Below are positions 1-13,345 of a stretch of 64,000 bases of DNA, in pieces. The stretch covers positions 1 to 64,000 of the forward strand of contig NZ_JBGUAX010000009.1 in assembly GCF_041821065.1 (NCBI RefSeq), in the 5' to 3' direction. The translations under genes and the position numbers were made by a program. The stretch's first letter is position 1. The number at the start of each line of letters is the position of its first letter. Source of the stretch: Egicoccus sp. AB-alg2. Lineage in GTDB: Bacteria; Actinomycetota; Nitriliruptoria; Nitriliruptorales; Nitriliruptoraceae. Below the pieces are notes generated by a model. That model ran no database searches and had not been told where the DNA came from. It was given only the letters and a program-made list of their open reading frames with translations.

Positions 1-1189
1 CCTGGAGCGCTACCTCGAGCGGCCGCGCCACATCGAGATCCAGGTGCTGGGCGACCTGGACGGGACGATCATCCACCTCGGCGAGCGCGACTGCTCGCTG
101 CAGCGCCGCCACCAGAAGCTGGTCGAGGAGGCCCCGGCCGCCGGGATCTCGCAGGCGCTGCGCGACCGGATCGGGCAGGCCGCCATCGAGGTCGCCCGCG
201 AGATGGGCTACTTCAACGCCGGCACCTGCGAGTTCCTGCTCGACAGCGACAACGAGACCTTCTACTTCCTGGAGATGAACACCCGCCTACAGGTCGAGCA
301 CCCCGTCACGGAGCTGGTCACCGGGGTCGACCTGGCGCAGGCGCAGCTGCGGATCGCGGCCGGCGACGGAATGGGACTCAGCCAGGACGACGTGGTCCTG
401 ACCGGCCACGCGATCGAGGCCCGGATCAACGCCGAGGACCCGGCCACCAACTTCATGCCCACCCCCGGTCTGATCACCGAGTTGCGGCCGCCGCTGGGCC
501 CCTGGGTGCGCTTCGACACCGGTGCGGAGTCCGGCTACGAGGTTCCGCGCGACTACGACTCGATGATCGCGAAGCTGATCGTGTGGGGCGCCGACCGCGA
601 CGCCGCCCGCGCCCGCATGGCCCGCGCGCTGGACGAGCTGGTCATCGACGGGATCCCGACCACGGTGCCCTTCCACCGCCTGGCCATGACCAACGAGCAG
701 TTCGCCGCCGGCGAGCACGCCACCGTGTCGGTCGAGACCGAATGGGACCTCAGCGGGCTCGTCCCGCAGGCCCCGGCCACGCCGGGCGACGGCCAGGACG
801 GCCCGTCGCGGGAGGTCACCGTCGAGGTGGCCGGCAAGCGGATCGGCGTGCGCGTCTACGGCGAGCTGGCCGCAGCGCCGGCCGGCGGCGGAGGCGGCAA
901 CGGGGCAGCACCGGCCAAGCGACGGGCCCGGGCCGGAAGCGGCAGCGGCAGCACGGCCACCGCGTCGTCCGAGGACCTCGTCGCCCCCATGCAGGGCACC
1001 GTCGTCAAGTACGCCGTCGCCGAAGGCGACACCGTCGCCGCCGGTGACCTCGTCGCCGTGCTCGAGGCGATGAAGATGGAGAACAACATCACCGCCCACC
1101 GCGACGGCGTGGTCAGCACCGTCGGCTTCGCCGCCGGCGACGTCGTGGAGACCGGCGCCGTCCTGGCCCGCATCGAGGACGCCGGCTGA
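1..1189 (+). CDS. Acyl-CoA carboxylase alpha subunit: biotin carboxylase + BCCP (5' partial)
   Basis: C-terminal part of an acetyl/propionyl-CoA carboxylase alpha chain, cut by the window's left edge; the frame is open from base 2. It carboxylates biotin with ATP and bicarbonate and presents it to a separate carboxyltransferase beta subunit. Visible: end of the ATP-grasp biotin carboxylase core (RHIEIQVLGD, QRRHQKLVEEAP, FLEMNTRLQVEHPVTE), the C-terminal carboxylase domain (GHAIEARINAEDP, YDSMIAKLIVWG), a Gly/Ala-rich linker, and a biotinyl domain with EAMKMEN, whose biotinylated lysine is codon 1073-1075. The BC-BCCP fusion is the usual actinobacterial architecture. The acyl substrate is set by the beta subunit, which is not in the window. 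It is followed after one base by a DinB-like gene. Confidence 0.95.
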   Translation, partial: LERYLERPRHIEIQVLGDLDGTIIHLGERDCSLQRRHQKLVEEAPAAGISQALRDRIGQAAIEVAREMGYFNAGTCEFLLDSDNETFYFLEMNTRLQVEHPVTELVTGVDLAQAQLRIAAGDGMGLSQDDVVLTGHAIEARINAEDPATNFMPTPGLITELRPPLGPWVRFDTGAESGYEVPRDYDSMIAKLIVWGADRDAARARMARALDELVIDGIPTTVPFHRLAMTNEQFAAGEHATVSVETEWDLSGLVPQAPATPGDGQDGPSREVTVEVAGKRIGVRVYGELAAAPAGGGGGNGAAPAKRRARAGSGSGSTATASSEDLVAPMQGTVVKYAVAEGDTVAAGDLVAVLEAMKMENNITAHRDGVVSTVGFAAGDVVETGAVLARIEDAG

Positions 1190-1190
1190 G

Positions 1191-1688
1191 ATGGCGACCG
1201 ACGACGCGTACGACCCGCCGGACACCGGGTCGGAGACCGAGCTGCTCCTGGGCTTCCTCGGCTTCCTTCGCGAGGCGGTCATCGCCAAGGTGGCCGACCT
1301 GTCCGAGCATGACGCGCGACGTCCGATGCTGCCCAGTGGCTGGCACCTCGCGGGGCTGCTCGCGCACCTGACCGACGTTGAACGGTCCTGGCGCGACACC
1401 GTGGTGGACGGCCTGCCGGACGCCGCACCCGAGGTGGCCGACGACCCGCAGGCCGGCTGGCGCGTGGCCGACGACACGACCGTGGCGGACCTGGTGGCGG
1501 CCTACCGCGAAGAAGGACGGCGCACCGCGTCGAGGTTCGCCGACGCCGACCTCGACGCGCCGACGGCGCTCGACCGCTCGCCGCACTCGCTGCGCTGGGT
1601 GCTGATCCACCTCGTCGAGGAGACGGCCCGCCACGCCGGCCACGCCGACGCGGCCCGTGAACTGCTGGACGGCCGCACCGGCGAGTGA
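1191..1688 (+). CDS. DinB-like (DUF664-type) protein
   Basis: 165 residues, starting one base after the carboxylase stop, so probably co-transcribed. The pattern fits the DinB/DUF664 four-helix fold: an N-terminal helix (LLGFLGFLREAVIAKV), WHLAGLLAHLTDVERSW with the histidine typical of the first metal ligand, and a late RWVLIHLVEETARHAGHAD block carrying the other two histidines. Many actinobacterial members are mycothiol-dependent or metal-dependent S-transferases, but substrate and reaction cannot be read here. Family assignment is good, function unknown. Confidence 0.8.
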   Translation: MATDDAYDPPDTGSETELLLGFLGFLREAVIAKVADLSEHDARRPMLPSGWHLAGLLAHLTDVERSWRDTVVDGLPDAAPEVADDPQAGWRVADDTTVADLVAAYREEGRRTASRFADADLDAPTALDRSPHSLRWVLIHLVEETARHAGHADAARELLDGRTGE

Positions 1689-1866
1689 GGTCGCGTCGAC
1701 GGTCGCCCGGCGACCCGCGGGGGCCGTTTGCGCGGGCCGGCGACGAACGCGACCGCAGGTCAGCAGGCGTTCACCGAGCGGCTGGCGAATCTTGACCAGG
1801 TCGTGGGCCTAACGCATGGCCTGATGTGCTTGGGTTGCGCTTCCCCCGAGCCGAGGTCATTCGTCC

Positions 1867-4419
<2,553 letters not shown>

Positions 4420-4433
4420 CCCGCACCTCGACA

Positions 4434-4469
4434 CGCGAGGGGCCCCGCCATCCGGCGGGGCCCCTCGCG
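4434..4469. terminator. Bidirectional hairpin terminator
   Basis: A perfect 16-bp GC-rich stem (4434-4449 with 4454-4469) and a 4-base loop lie 14 bases after the nuclease stop and 13 bases after the stop of the convergent quinone reductase. No clear U-tract follows, as is usual at high GC, but position and symmetry fit a shared terminator. Confidence 0.8.
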
Positions 4470-4482
4470 GTGTGGCTGGTCG

Positions 4483-5889
4483 TCAGCGGGGCGCGTCGAG
4501 GCGGGCCATCAGCATGCGGGCACATTCGGCGACGGAGCCGGCCATCGACGGGTAGACGGTGATGGTCTGCGCGAGCTGCGCCACGGTGAGCCGGTTCTGC
4601 ACCGCCGTTGCCAGCGGTTGGATCAGGTCGCTGGCCCGCATGGAGACGACTACCCCGCCCAGCACGGTGCCCGACCCCACCTGCGCGTGGACCTTGACGA
4701 ACCCGTCGACCGCGTTGGTCATCTTCGCGCGCGGGTTGCCGCGGAAGTCGAGGCGGGCCGTCTCCACCGGGATGCCGGCCGCGGCCGCGTCGTCGGACGA
4801 CAGGCCGACGGTGGCGACCTCGGGATCGGTGAAGATGGTCGACGCGACCGCGCCCCAGCGGATGGGCTGGACCGCCTGGCCGAGCGCGTGCCACATCGCC
4901 GTGCGCCCCTGCATCGCCGCGACCGAGGCCAGCATCACCCGCCCGGTCACGTCACCAGCGGCGTAGACCCAGCGGCACTCGGTGCGGCCGACGGTGTCCA
5001 CCTCGACGCCGCCCCAGTCGTTGACGAGCGCGCCGACCTTCTCCAGCCCGATGTCGGCGGAGCTGGGGACCTGGCCGACGGTGAACAGCACGTGGCTGCC
5101 GACCACCTCGGAGCCGTCCTTGAGGCCGACGACGACCTCGTCGTCGCGCCGCTCGCAGGAGACGGCTCGGGCGTTGCGGAGGATCTTCATGCCGCGCCGC
5201 TCGAAGACGTCCTCGATGACCTGGGCGGCATCGGGGTCCTCGGTCGGCAGGATCAGGTCGCGGGAGCTGACCAGGGTCACCTCGGCGCCGAAGCGCCGGA
5301 AGGCGTGGGCGAACTCCGCGCCGGTGGCACCGGAGCCGACGACCACGAGGTGCTCCGGCACCTCGGGCAGCCCGTAGACCTGCTGGCCGACGAGCACCCG
5401 CTCGCCATCGGGCTCGAAGAACGGCAGTACGCGCGCTGTCGAACCCGTGGCCACCAGGACGTAGTCGGCCGGCAGGACGTGCTCGTCGCCGTGCTCGTCG
5501 GTCGCCGTGACCTCGTGATAGCCCGAGATGCGCCCGCGGCCGCGGACCAGCGTCACGCCGGTGGCGGCGATCTTGCTCTCGATGTCCCGGGACTGGTTGG
5601 CGCCCAGCTGCAGCACGTTGTCGGCGACCTTCGGGAAGTCGACGACGGTGCGGTCGACCGGCTTGCCCTCGGGCAGGTGGACGCCCATGCCCTCGGCGAG
5701 GTGCATCCACCCCATCGCCTCGGCGGCCACGATCAGGGCCTTGGACGGCACGCAGTCCCACAGCACGCTGTTCCCGCCGAGCCCCTCGTCGGTGACGATG
5801 GTGACGTCGGCACCGAGTTCGGCGGCGACGAGCGCGGCCTCGTAACCGGCCGGCCCGCCACCCAGGATGACGATGCGCTGCGTGCTCAC
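4483..5889 (-). CDS. lpdA: NAD(P)H:quinone dehydrogenase (LpdA-like flavoprotein)
   Basis: 468-residue FAD/NAD-dependent pyridine nucleotide-disulfide oxidoreductase fold. The FAD motif is at the N-terminus (IVILGGGPAGYEAALVA), the NAD motif mid-protein (LVVVGSGATGAEFAHAF), and a second FAD motif follows (YAAGDVTG). The redox-active cysteine pair is broken: the usual GGTCxxxGCxPSK reads GGNSVLWDCVPSK, leaving one cysteine, and the catalytic His-Pro-Thr near the C-terminus reads YPSMAGSVAE. Both losses are the signature of mycobacterial LpdA (Rv3303c), which reduces quinones rather than lipoamide. No lipoamide-linked partner lies nearby. Convergent with the nuclease gene. Confidence 0.85.
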   Translation of the reverse strand: MSTQRIVILGGGPAGYEAALVAAELGADVTIVTDEGLGGNSVLWDCVPSKALIVAAEAMGWMHLAEGMGVHLPEGKPVDRTVVDFPKVADNVLQLGANQSRDIESKIAATGVTLVRGRGRISGYHEVTATDEHGDEHVLPADYVLVATGSTARVLPFFEPDGERVLVGQQVYGLPEVPEHLVVVGSGATGAEFAHAFRRFGAEVTLVSSRDLILPTEDPDAAQVIEDVFERRGMKILRNARAVSCERRDDEVVVGLKDGSEVVGSHVLFTVGQVPSSADIGLEKVGALVNDWGGVEVDTVGRTECRWVYAAGDVTGRVMLASVAAMQGRTAMWHALGQAVQPIRWGAVASTIFTDPEVATVGLSSDDAAAAGIPVETARLDFRGNPRAKMTNAVDGFVKVHAQVGSGTVLGGVVVSMRASDLIQPLATAVQNRLTVAQLAQTITVYPSMAGSVAECARMLMARLDAPR

Positions 5890-5946
5890 GGGTGCCTCGG
5901 ACGACGGCGGAAAGGGTCTGAGCGTTGCCCTGGGACCCTACCCGCC

Positions 5947-5972
5947 GCCGGGCGGGCCCTCGCCCGCCCGGC
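5947..5972 (-). terminator. Hairpin, probable terminator of the secreted EEP gene
   Basis: An 11-bp perfect stem (5947-5957 with 5962-5972, loop CCTC) lies about 165 bases past the 6137 stop and 58 bases before the quinone reductase start, both on the minus strand. It probably separates the two transcripts. Nothing else is evident in the 247-base gap. Confidence 0.55.
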
Positions 5973-6136
5973 CGTACGGCACCTCGACGCTCAGCGCACC
6001 GGTTCGACCTTCCAGGCTCCCGCCACGTCCCGTTCCTGCCCTGGTCGACGTCACGTCGGCCGGTGCCCCACGTGATCCTGATGGACGTGGAGATGTCCGT
6101 CAGGGCGGCAGGAAGGGGGCCGCCGCCTCAGGATGC

Positions 6137-7417
6137 TCACCGACCGTTGCGGGTGGGGACGCGCACGTCGACCCAGACCATGCGGTGATCGGACTGGTCC
6201 ACCACCTCGTACCACGGATCGTCGACGAGTGGCCAGAAGACGCCGGCGTCCTCGATCTGTAGGTCGGCGCTGGGAAGGGCGTAGTCGACGCGCAGGTTGC
6301 CGGGGCCGGTGAAGTCGGCGGTGTCGTGCTCGGGCGGGCAGTCGTGTTCGAGGTTGATGCCGCCCTGCAGCTCCGTCTGCTGCACGCCGCCCTCGCTCGA
6401 CGGTGTCACGCGCGTGTTGACACGCGGGTGCTCGAGCAGCTGGTGGATGCCGACGCCGTCACCGTCGCAGGGGTCGTCGTTGTAGTCGCCGAGGATCACG
6501 AACGACGCGCCCGGCCGCAGTCCGCCGTGCTGGCCGTCGTCGTCGTAGAGGTATCGGCTCGTCGAGGGCCGCAGGTAGTCCGCCCACAGCCGGATCTCGT
6601 CGTGGTTGCGCCGCACGTTGCGCTGCTCCTCGCCGTCGAAGGCCGGCGGGGTGGGATGCGCGTTCAGGGTGTGGACGACATGGCCGCCGATGCGCACCGG
6701 CACGTCCCAGTGCGACTTGGAGGAGAGCGGGAACTCCTCGAGGACCTCTTCGGCATACCAGTCCCCGGTGTCCGTCGTCGCCGGGTCGGACGGCAGCAGG
6801 GCCCCCGGCATGTCGGACCAACGGAAGTGCTGGAAGGTGCGGACCTGTTCCTCCACGATCGGGTACTTGGAGAGCACGAGCATCCCGTACTGACCTTCGT
6901 ACCAGCCGAAGCCCCACGCATCGTCCGGACCGGTGGTTTCGCCGTCACGGTTGAGGTCGAATCCGGACGGCACGCCGGTGTTCACCGGCGCCACGAAGGC
7001 GTAGGGGTAGTGGATCGGCGCCTCGCCGGCTTGGGACACCTCGAGGTAGTTGGTCCGGAAGGCGTCCGGCGCCGCGTACTCGTCCTCGCCGTCCACGGCG
7101 CCGGCGTAGTCGAACTCGCCGATCTGGACGACGTCGGGCCGCTGGTACTGGATGACCTGGGCGATGGCGCCGATCTGGGTGTCGTCGCCGGCACGCAGGT
7201 CGGCGAGGAACTCTCCCTCCGCCGAGCGGAACTCGGAGAAGGCGGTGTTGTAGGTGGCGAACCGCACCGTCTGCGGCCCGGGGCCGACCTCGCGCTCGGG
7301 CGGCTGCGCGAGGGCAGCCGGGGTCGTGGCGAGTGCGAGGAGCGAGGCCACGACGGCGGCGAGCGCCGCTCGTGGGCGGGGACGGACGAGCCTGGTCGGA
7401 CGTGGAGGTGGTGGCAC
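6137..7417 (-). CDS. Secreted endonuclease/exonuclease/phosphatase family protein
   Basis: About 426 residues from a GTG at 7417, chosen because AGGGAG lies six bases upstream and the product then begins with a compact Arg-rich n-region and signal peptide (ALAAVVASLLALATTPAALAQ). The mature part shows the EEP fold: VRFATYNTAFSE, DVVQIGEFDYAG, YGMLVLSKYPIVEE, VHTLNAHPTPPAF, FVILGDYNDDPCDGDGVG, and a final DHRMVWVDV. The catalytic Asn, Glu, Asp and His of the family can be followed. Substrate (DNA, phospholipid or other phosphodiester) is not determinable; related proteins are often annotated as secreted phosphodiesterases or nucleases. An in-frame upstream ORF extension to 7471 lacks a ribosome site. 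Confidence 0.85.
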   Translation of the reverse strand: MPPPPRPTRLVRPRPRAALAAVVASLLALATTPAALAQPPEREVGPGPQTVRFATYNTAFSEFRSAEGEFLADLRAGDDTQIGAIAQVIQYQRPDVVQIGEFDYAGAVDGEDEYAAPDAFRTNYLEVSQAGEAPIHYPYAFVAPVNTGVPSGFDLNRDGETTGPDDAWGFGWYEGQYGMLVLSKYPIVEEQVRTFQHFRWSDMPGALLPSDPATTDTGDWYAEEVLEEFPLSSKSHWDVPVRIGGHVVHTLNAHPTPPAFDGEEQRNVRRNHDEIRLWADYLRPSTSRYLYDDDGQHGGLRPGASFVILGDYNDDPCDGDGVGIHQLLEHPRVNTRVTPSSEGGVQQTELQGGINLEHDCPPEHDTADFTGPGNLRVDYALPSADLQIEDAGVFWPLVDDPWYEVVDQSDHRMVWVDVRVPTRNGR

Positions 7418-7558
7418 GCAGCTCTCCCTGGCAGCCGGATCTCGGATGCTCCCGAGTCCAGCAGCCACCACGGCGTCAGGACGTCCGACCGGACGGGTTC
7501 GCCGCCCAGCCGACGGGCATTGATCCGCCGCCCCGCATGCGCTACGCGCGACCGGCCA

Positions 7559-9151
7559 TCAGAACTTCTCGCTGGGGACGTAGGCGCCGAACTCGTCGCG
7601 CAGGACGTCGCAGACCTCCTGCAGGGTCGCGCGGCGCCGCAGGGCCTCACGCATCGGCGGCAGCAGGTTGTCGTCGCCCTTGGCCGCCCGGCGGACGTCG
7701 TCGAGTGCCGCGCTCACGCCGGCCTGGTCACGCGTCGACTTCACCTGCTCGATGCGGTCGATCTGGCCGTCACGGATCGCCTCGTCGATGCGCTGCAGTT
7801 CGGGCGCGATCTCCTCGTCGGTCCGGTAGCGGTTGACCCCGACGACGATCTGACGCTCGGCCTCGATGTCGCGAGCGAGGTCGTACGCGGCCCGCTCGAT
7901 CTCCTGCTTCTGGTAGCCCTGCTCGATCGCCGCGACGGCACCGCCCATCTCGTCGATGCGCTGCAGGTAGCCGCGCGCCTCCTCCTCGATGCGGTCGGTC
8001 AGCGACTCGATCAGGTACGAGCCGGCCAGCGGGTCGACCGAGGCCGGCACGTCGGTCTCGTGCGCGATCACCTGCTGGGTGCGAAGCGCGAGGCGGGCCG
8101 ACTTCTCCGTCGGCAGGGCGAGGGCCTCGTCGTAGCTGTTGGTGTGCAGCGACTGGGTGCCGCCCAGGGTGGCGGCGAGCGCCTGGATCGCCACCCGCAC
8201 CAGGTTCACCTCCGGCTGTTGGGCGGTCAGCTGCACGCCGGCCGTCTGCGTGTGGAAGCGCAGCATCTGCGACTTGGGGTCCTTCGCACCGAAGCGGTCG
8301 CGCATGATCGACGCCCACAGCCGGCGGGCGGCGCGGAACTTGGCGATCTCTTCCAGCAGCGTCGAGCGGGCGACGAAGAAGAACGACAGGCGCGGCGCGA
8401 ACGCGTCCACGTCCAGGCCGGCGTCCACGGCAGCCTGGACGTAGGCGATCCCGTCCGCGAGCGTGAAGGCGATCTCCTGGACCGGGGTCGCCCCCGCTTC
8501 GCCCATGTGGTAGCCGGAGATCGAGATCGTGTTGAAGCGCGGCAGGTGCTGGGCGCAGTAGCCGAAGGTGTCGGCGATGATCCGCAGCGACGGCGCGGGC
8601 GGGTAGATGTAGGTGCCGCGGGCGATGTACTCCTTGAGCACGTCGTTCTGGATCGTGCCGCGCAGCTGCTCGGGGGCGACCCCCTGTTCCTCACCGGCGA
8701 TCTGGTACATCAGCAGCAGCAGCGACGCGGGCGCGTTGATCGTCATCGACGTGGACACCTGGTCCAGCGGGATGCCGTCGAAGAGCGCCTTCATGTCCTC
8801 GACGGTGTCGATCGCCACGCCGACCTTGCCCACCTCGCCGTCGGCGATGTCGGCCGAGCTGTCGTAGCCCATCTGCGTGGGCAGGTCGAAGGCGACCGAC
8901 AGGCCGGTCGTGCCCTGCTCGAGCAGGTACTTGTAGCGCCGGTTGGACTCCTCGGCGGTCGACATCCCGGCGTACTGGCGCATCGTCCACAGCCGGCCGC
9001 GGTACATCGTCGGGTAGACGCCGCGGGTGAACGGGTACTCCCCTGCCGCGCCGAGCCGTTCGCCGGCGTCGAAACCGTCGAGGTGCTCCGGGCCGTAGGC
9101 CGTCTCGAAGGGGAACCCGCTGACCGTCGTCGGCTCTTGTCGTTCACCCAT
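7559..9151 (-). CDS. Methylmalonyl-CoA mutase, stand-alone large (catalytic) subunit
   Basis: 530 residues of the acyl-CoA mutase TIM barrel. Substrate residues match methylmalonyl-CoA mutase rather than isobutyryl- or hydroxyisobutyryl-CoA mutases: Tyr in [15 protein letters not shown], Arg in [12 protein letters not shown], and the catalytic His in [12 protein letters not shown]. Also seen: [34 protein letters not shown] and [16 protein letters not shown]. The protein ends at VPSEKF without the cobalamin-binding domain (no DxHxxG), so it must pair with a separate small B12 subunit, which is absent from the window together with epimerase and chaperone genes. It isomerises (R)-methylmalonyl-CoA to succinyl-CoA; the sdh operon upstream and carboxylase at the left edge fit propionate-type carbon flow. 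Confidence 0.93.
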   Translation of the reverse strand: MGERQEPTTVSGFPFETAYGPEHLDGFDAGERLGAAGEYPFTRGVYPTMYRGRLWTMRQYAGMSTAEESNRRYKYLLEQGTTGLSVAFDLPTQMGYDSSADIADGEVGKVGVAIDTVEDMKALFDGIPLDQVSTSMTINAPASLLLLMYQIAGEEQGVAPEQLRGTIQNDVLKEYIARGTYIYPPAPSLRIIADTFGYCAQHLPRFNTISISGYHMGEAGATPVQEIAFTLADGIAYVQAAVDAGLDVDAFAPRLSFFFVARSTLLEEIAKFRAARRLWASIMRDRFGAKDPKSQMLRFHTQTAGVQLTAQQPEVNLVRVAIQALAATLGGTQSLHTNSYDEALALPTEKSARLALRTQQVIAHETDVPASVDPLAGSYLIESLTDRIEEEARGYLQRIDEMGGAVAAIEQGYQKQEIERAAYDLARDIEAERQIVVGVNRYRTDEEIAPELQRIDEAIRDGQIDRIEQVKSTRDQAGVSAALDDVRRAAKGDDNLLPPMREALRRRATLQEVCDVLRDEFGAYVPSEKF

Positions 9152-9227
9152 CGGATTTCGCTCCAGATCGCACCGGTCCCGACAGGCTATGGCCCGGACC
9201 CCGCTCGGCGGTAGCTCGACACGGTCG

Positions 9228-9386
9228 GGGTATCCCGCGCCGGCGACGGAAACCGCACCGCTCGCCGCCCCGCCATCCGCGCCGCCGACCGGGTTTCCCG
9301 CGCCGGCGACGGAAACCGCACCGCTCGCCGCCCCGCCATCCGCGCCGCCGACCGGGTTTCCCGCGCCGGCGACGGAAACCGCACCG
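9228..9386. repeat. 63-bp tandem repeat, 2.5 copies, with internal near-palindrome
   Basis: Units begin at 9228, 9291 and 9354 (third partial, to about 9386) and are almost identical; only the first differs at its left edge (TAT for TTT). Each unit contains a 24-base near-palindrome, GTTTCC-NN-CGCCGGCG-NN-GGAAAC, followed by a conserved remainder. The array lies in the 329-base gap between sdhB and the mutase gene, past the sdh terminator, so it is in the untranslated leader or promoter region of the mutase. It can be translated in one minus frame as 21-residue repeats, but no start with a ribosome site serves that frame. Confidence 0.9.
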
Positions 9387-9424
9387 GCGCCAGGTTCGGA
9401 TGCCGGCGTCTGGCCCCGACGCAA

Positions 9425-9453
9425 CGACGCCCCGGCGGGTCGCCGGGGCGTCG
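9425..9453 (-). terminator. Terminator of the sdhCAB operon
   Basis: A perfect 13-bp stem (9425-9437 with 9441-9453, loop GGT) lies 27 bases beyond the sdhB stop on the transcribed strand and before the tandem repeat. Confidence 0.75.
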
Positions 9454-9480
9454 GGGAACGGTGCCGCTGCGGCCCGTGGG

Positions 9481-10233
9481 TCAGGCGCTGCGGCGCGTGC
9501 GCATCTTGCCCTTGCGGTAGTCCTTGTTCATCCAGGCGATGAAGTCGATGGAGATGCCCTTGGGACAGGCCGCCTCGCACTCGCCCATGTTGGTGCACGA
9601 GCCGAAGTACTGCTCCATCGTGTCGACCATGCCCACCGCCCGCTCGTAGCGCTCGGGCTGCCCCTGCGGCAGCGCGTTGAGGTGGGCGACCTTGGCGGCG
9701 GTGAACAGCTGCGCCGCCCCGTTCGGGCACGCGGCGACACAGGCGCCGCAGGCGATGCACGCGGCCGCGTCCATCGCGAGGTCGGCCGTCTCCTTCGGCA
9801 CCGGGATGAGGTTGCCGTCGGGAGCGGACCCGGTGTCGACCGAGATGTAGCCACCGGCCTCCACGATGTGGTCGAACGCCGAGCGGTCGACGACGAGGTC
9901 CTTCACCACCGGGAAGCCGGCCGCGCGCCACGGCTCGATGACGATCTCGTCGCCGTCGGCGAACTTGCGCATGTGCAGCTGGCAGGTGGCGGTGGCCCGC
10001 TCGGGACCGTGCGCCTGCCCGTTGATCATGAGCCCGCACGTGCCGCAGATGCCCTCGCGGCAGTCGTGGGCGAACTCGATCGGCTCCTCGCCGGCGTTGG
10101 TCAGCTGCTCGTTGACCTGGTCGAGCATCTCCAGGAACGACGCGTCCTCGCTGACGTCGGTCGCCTCGTAGGTCTCGAACCGACCCGGCGCATCCGGCCC
10201 GGTCTGGCGCCAGACTCGTAGCGTGAGATTCAT
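9481..10233 (-). CDS. sdhB: Succinate dehydrogenase iron-sulfur subunit
   Basis: 250 residues. The N-terminal plant-ferredoxin domain carries the [2Fe-2S] ligands in [10 protein letters not shown], and the C-terminal domain carries two cysteine clusters, [15 protein letters not shown] and [14 protein letters not shown], for the [4Fe-4S] and [3Fe-4S] centres. It passes electrons from the SdhA flavin to the membrane quinone. The sequence resembles the B-type enzymes that use a single diheme cytochrome b, consistent with the one membrane subunit in this operon. GAGG lies five bases before the ATG. A 94-base spacer with a small GGGGCG/CGCCCC hairpin (10306-10320) separates it from sdhA. Confidence 0.96.
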   Translation of the reverse strand: MNLTLRVWRQTGPDAPGRFETYEATDVSEDASFLEMLDQVNEQLTNAGEEPIEFAHDCREGICGTCGLMINGQAHGPERATATCQLHMRKFADGDEIVIEPWRAAGFPVVKDLVVDRSAFDHIVEAGGYISVDTGSAPDGNLIPVPKETADLAMDAAACIACGACVAACPNGAAQLFTAAKVAHLNALPQGQPERYERAVGMVDTMEQYFGSCTNMGECEAACPKGISIDFIAWMNKDYRKGKMRTRRSA

Positions 10234-10327
10234 TGCGGCCTCTTCGCGGTCGATGCGGTGACGGGGGGCGGCTGCTGAGCGGGGAACCCCGCGTCGGGCC
10301 TACGGGGGGCGGAGCGCCCCGCATCCG

Positions 10328-12244
<1,917 letters not shown>

Positions 12245-12287
12245 CGCTCCTGCTTTCTCCCGCGAGTGCGACGGGTGGTGGCCGTCG

Positions 12288-13037
12288 TCAGCTGACGAGT
12301 CCGAACTGCACGGCCAGCGGGAACGACACGTTCCCGCCGATCACGACCACGGCGAAGCCGATGGCGAACGCGCGCCGCCAATGGTTGAACTTGCGGTTGT
12401 TCCAGCCCATCGACTGGAACAGGCTCCAGCCACCGTGGTAGATGTGCACGCCCAGGGCCAGGTTCGCGATGATGTAGAAGGCCGCCACCGCGGGCACCTG
12501 GAAGCTTGCGACCAGCTTCTCGTACGGGGTCGCGCCCGCCTCGGCCGGGTTCACCCAGCCCCACGTGAAGTCGGCGAGGTGGTAGAGGATGAACAGCAGC
12601 ACGATGACGCCGGTCCAGCGCATCGTGCGGGCGGCGAAGTCGGCCGCCACGTACTCACGGCGGGCCTGGTAGCGCTCCGGGCGGGCGTTGCGGTTCATCA
12701 CCGTCAGCTGGTACGCGGCCAGGATGTGGAAGAACAGCGTCACGATCAGCAGGGCGCGCATCCCCCACAGCGCGAACTCCTCGGGCACGATCGGCACCAG
12801 CAGGCCGCTGCGCAGGAACTCCGCGTAGTGGTTGAAGTCCTCCGCACCGAGGTAGACCTTCAGGTTTCCCACCATGTGCGCGAAGATGTAGCCCAGCCAC
12901 ACGATGCCCGTGATGGCCATGACGTACTTCTTGCCCACCGCGGACCGGTAGAGGTCCACGAGGAACGGGCGGCGGGTCTTCCCGCCCGCCGGATTCGGCG
13001 GGGACCCCTCGGTGACCCCGGTGACCTTCGTCGCCAT
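12288..13037 (-). CDS. sdhC: Succinate dehydrogenase cytochrome b subunit
   Basis: 249 residues from the ATG at 13037; GGAGAGG lies upstream. Five hydrophobic helices are visible ([97 protein letters not shown]) with histidines in four of them (FAHMVG, FFHILAA, LYHLADF, HIYHGG) suited to bind two hemes. It anchors SdhAB and reduces quinone. One five-helix protein replaces separate SdhC and SdhD. First gene of the operon. Confidence 0.93.
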   Translation of the reverse strand: MATKVTGVTEGSPPNPAGGKTRRPFLVDLYRSAVGKKYVMAITGIVWLGYIFAHMVGNLKVYLGAEDFNHYAEFLRSGLLVPIVPEEFALWGMRALLIVTLFFHILAAYQLTVMNRNARPERYQARREYVAADFAARTMRWTGVIVLLFILYHLADFTWGWVNPAEAGATPYEKLVASFQVPAVAAFYIIANLALGVHIYHGGWSLFQSMGWNNRKFNHWRRAFAIGFAVVVIGGNVSFPLAVQFGLVS

Positions 13038-13345
13038 CGTTGCTCGGCCTCTCCTGCAAGCGATCCGGGCCGGTGGGACGTCCAGCGCACGGTCGCACCG
13101 ACACGGGTGTCCGGTCAGGATCGGGGGAGGCACCCGCGAAGGATTCGACGTGGTGGCGGGCCCACCCACCGGTACGGCGCCGCCACGGTTTCGAGCCTAC
13201 CACCGCGGCCGGACGGCCCTTTCCACCGTTGGTGGTCCCCCGTGCGCGGTGCGTGTGCGGCCGCGCCGGGCGGGTCGAAGTTCGTGCAACCCGGACGCCT
13301 GCTCGGACGTCGGACGGGGTGGCGCACGACGAGAGAGGCACCGGC
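13038..13345. promoter_or_regulatory. Divergent intergenic region of sdhC and a small gene
   Basis: 308 bases with no coding signal. On the minus strand a TAGGCT hexamer (13199-13194) could serve as the sdh -10 element, giving a leader of roughly 150 bases. No clear -35, operator or riboswitch was recognised. Confidence 0.3.

Noticed and set aside
6326-9214. 962-residue open frame on the plus strand
   Set aside because: Antisense to the EEP protein and the mutase, both with clear family motifs.
9228-9386. 63-bp repeat as a CRISPR array
   Set aside because: The whole unit is repeated including the would-be spacers; there are no variable spacers and no cas genes.
9152-10324. Upstream extension of the mutase frame through the tandem repeat and sdhB
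   Set aside because: The extension runs through sdhB out of frame, has no ribosome site, and family homology begins after 9151.
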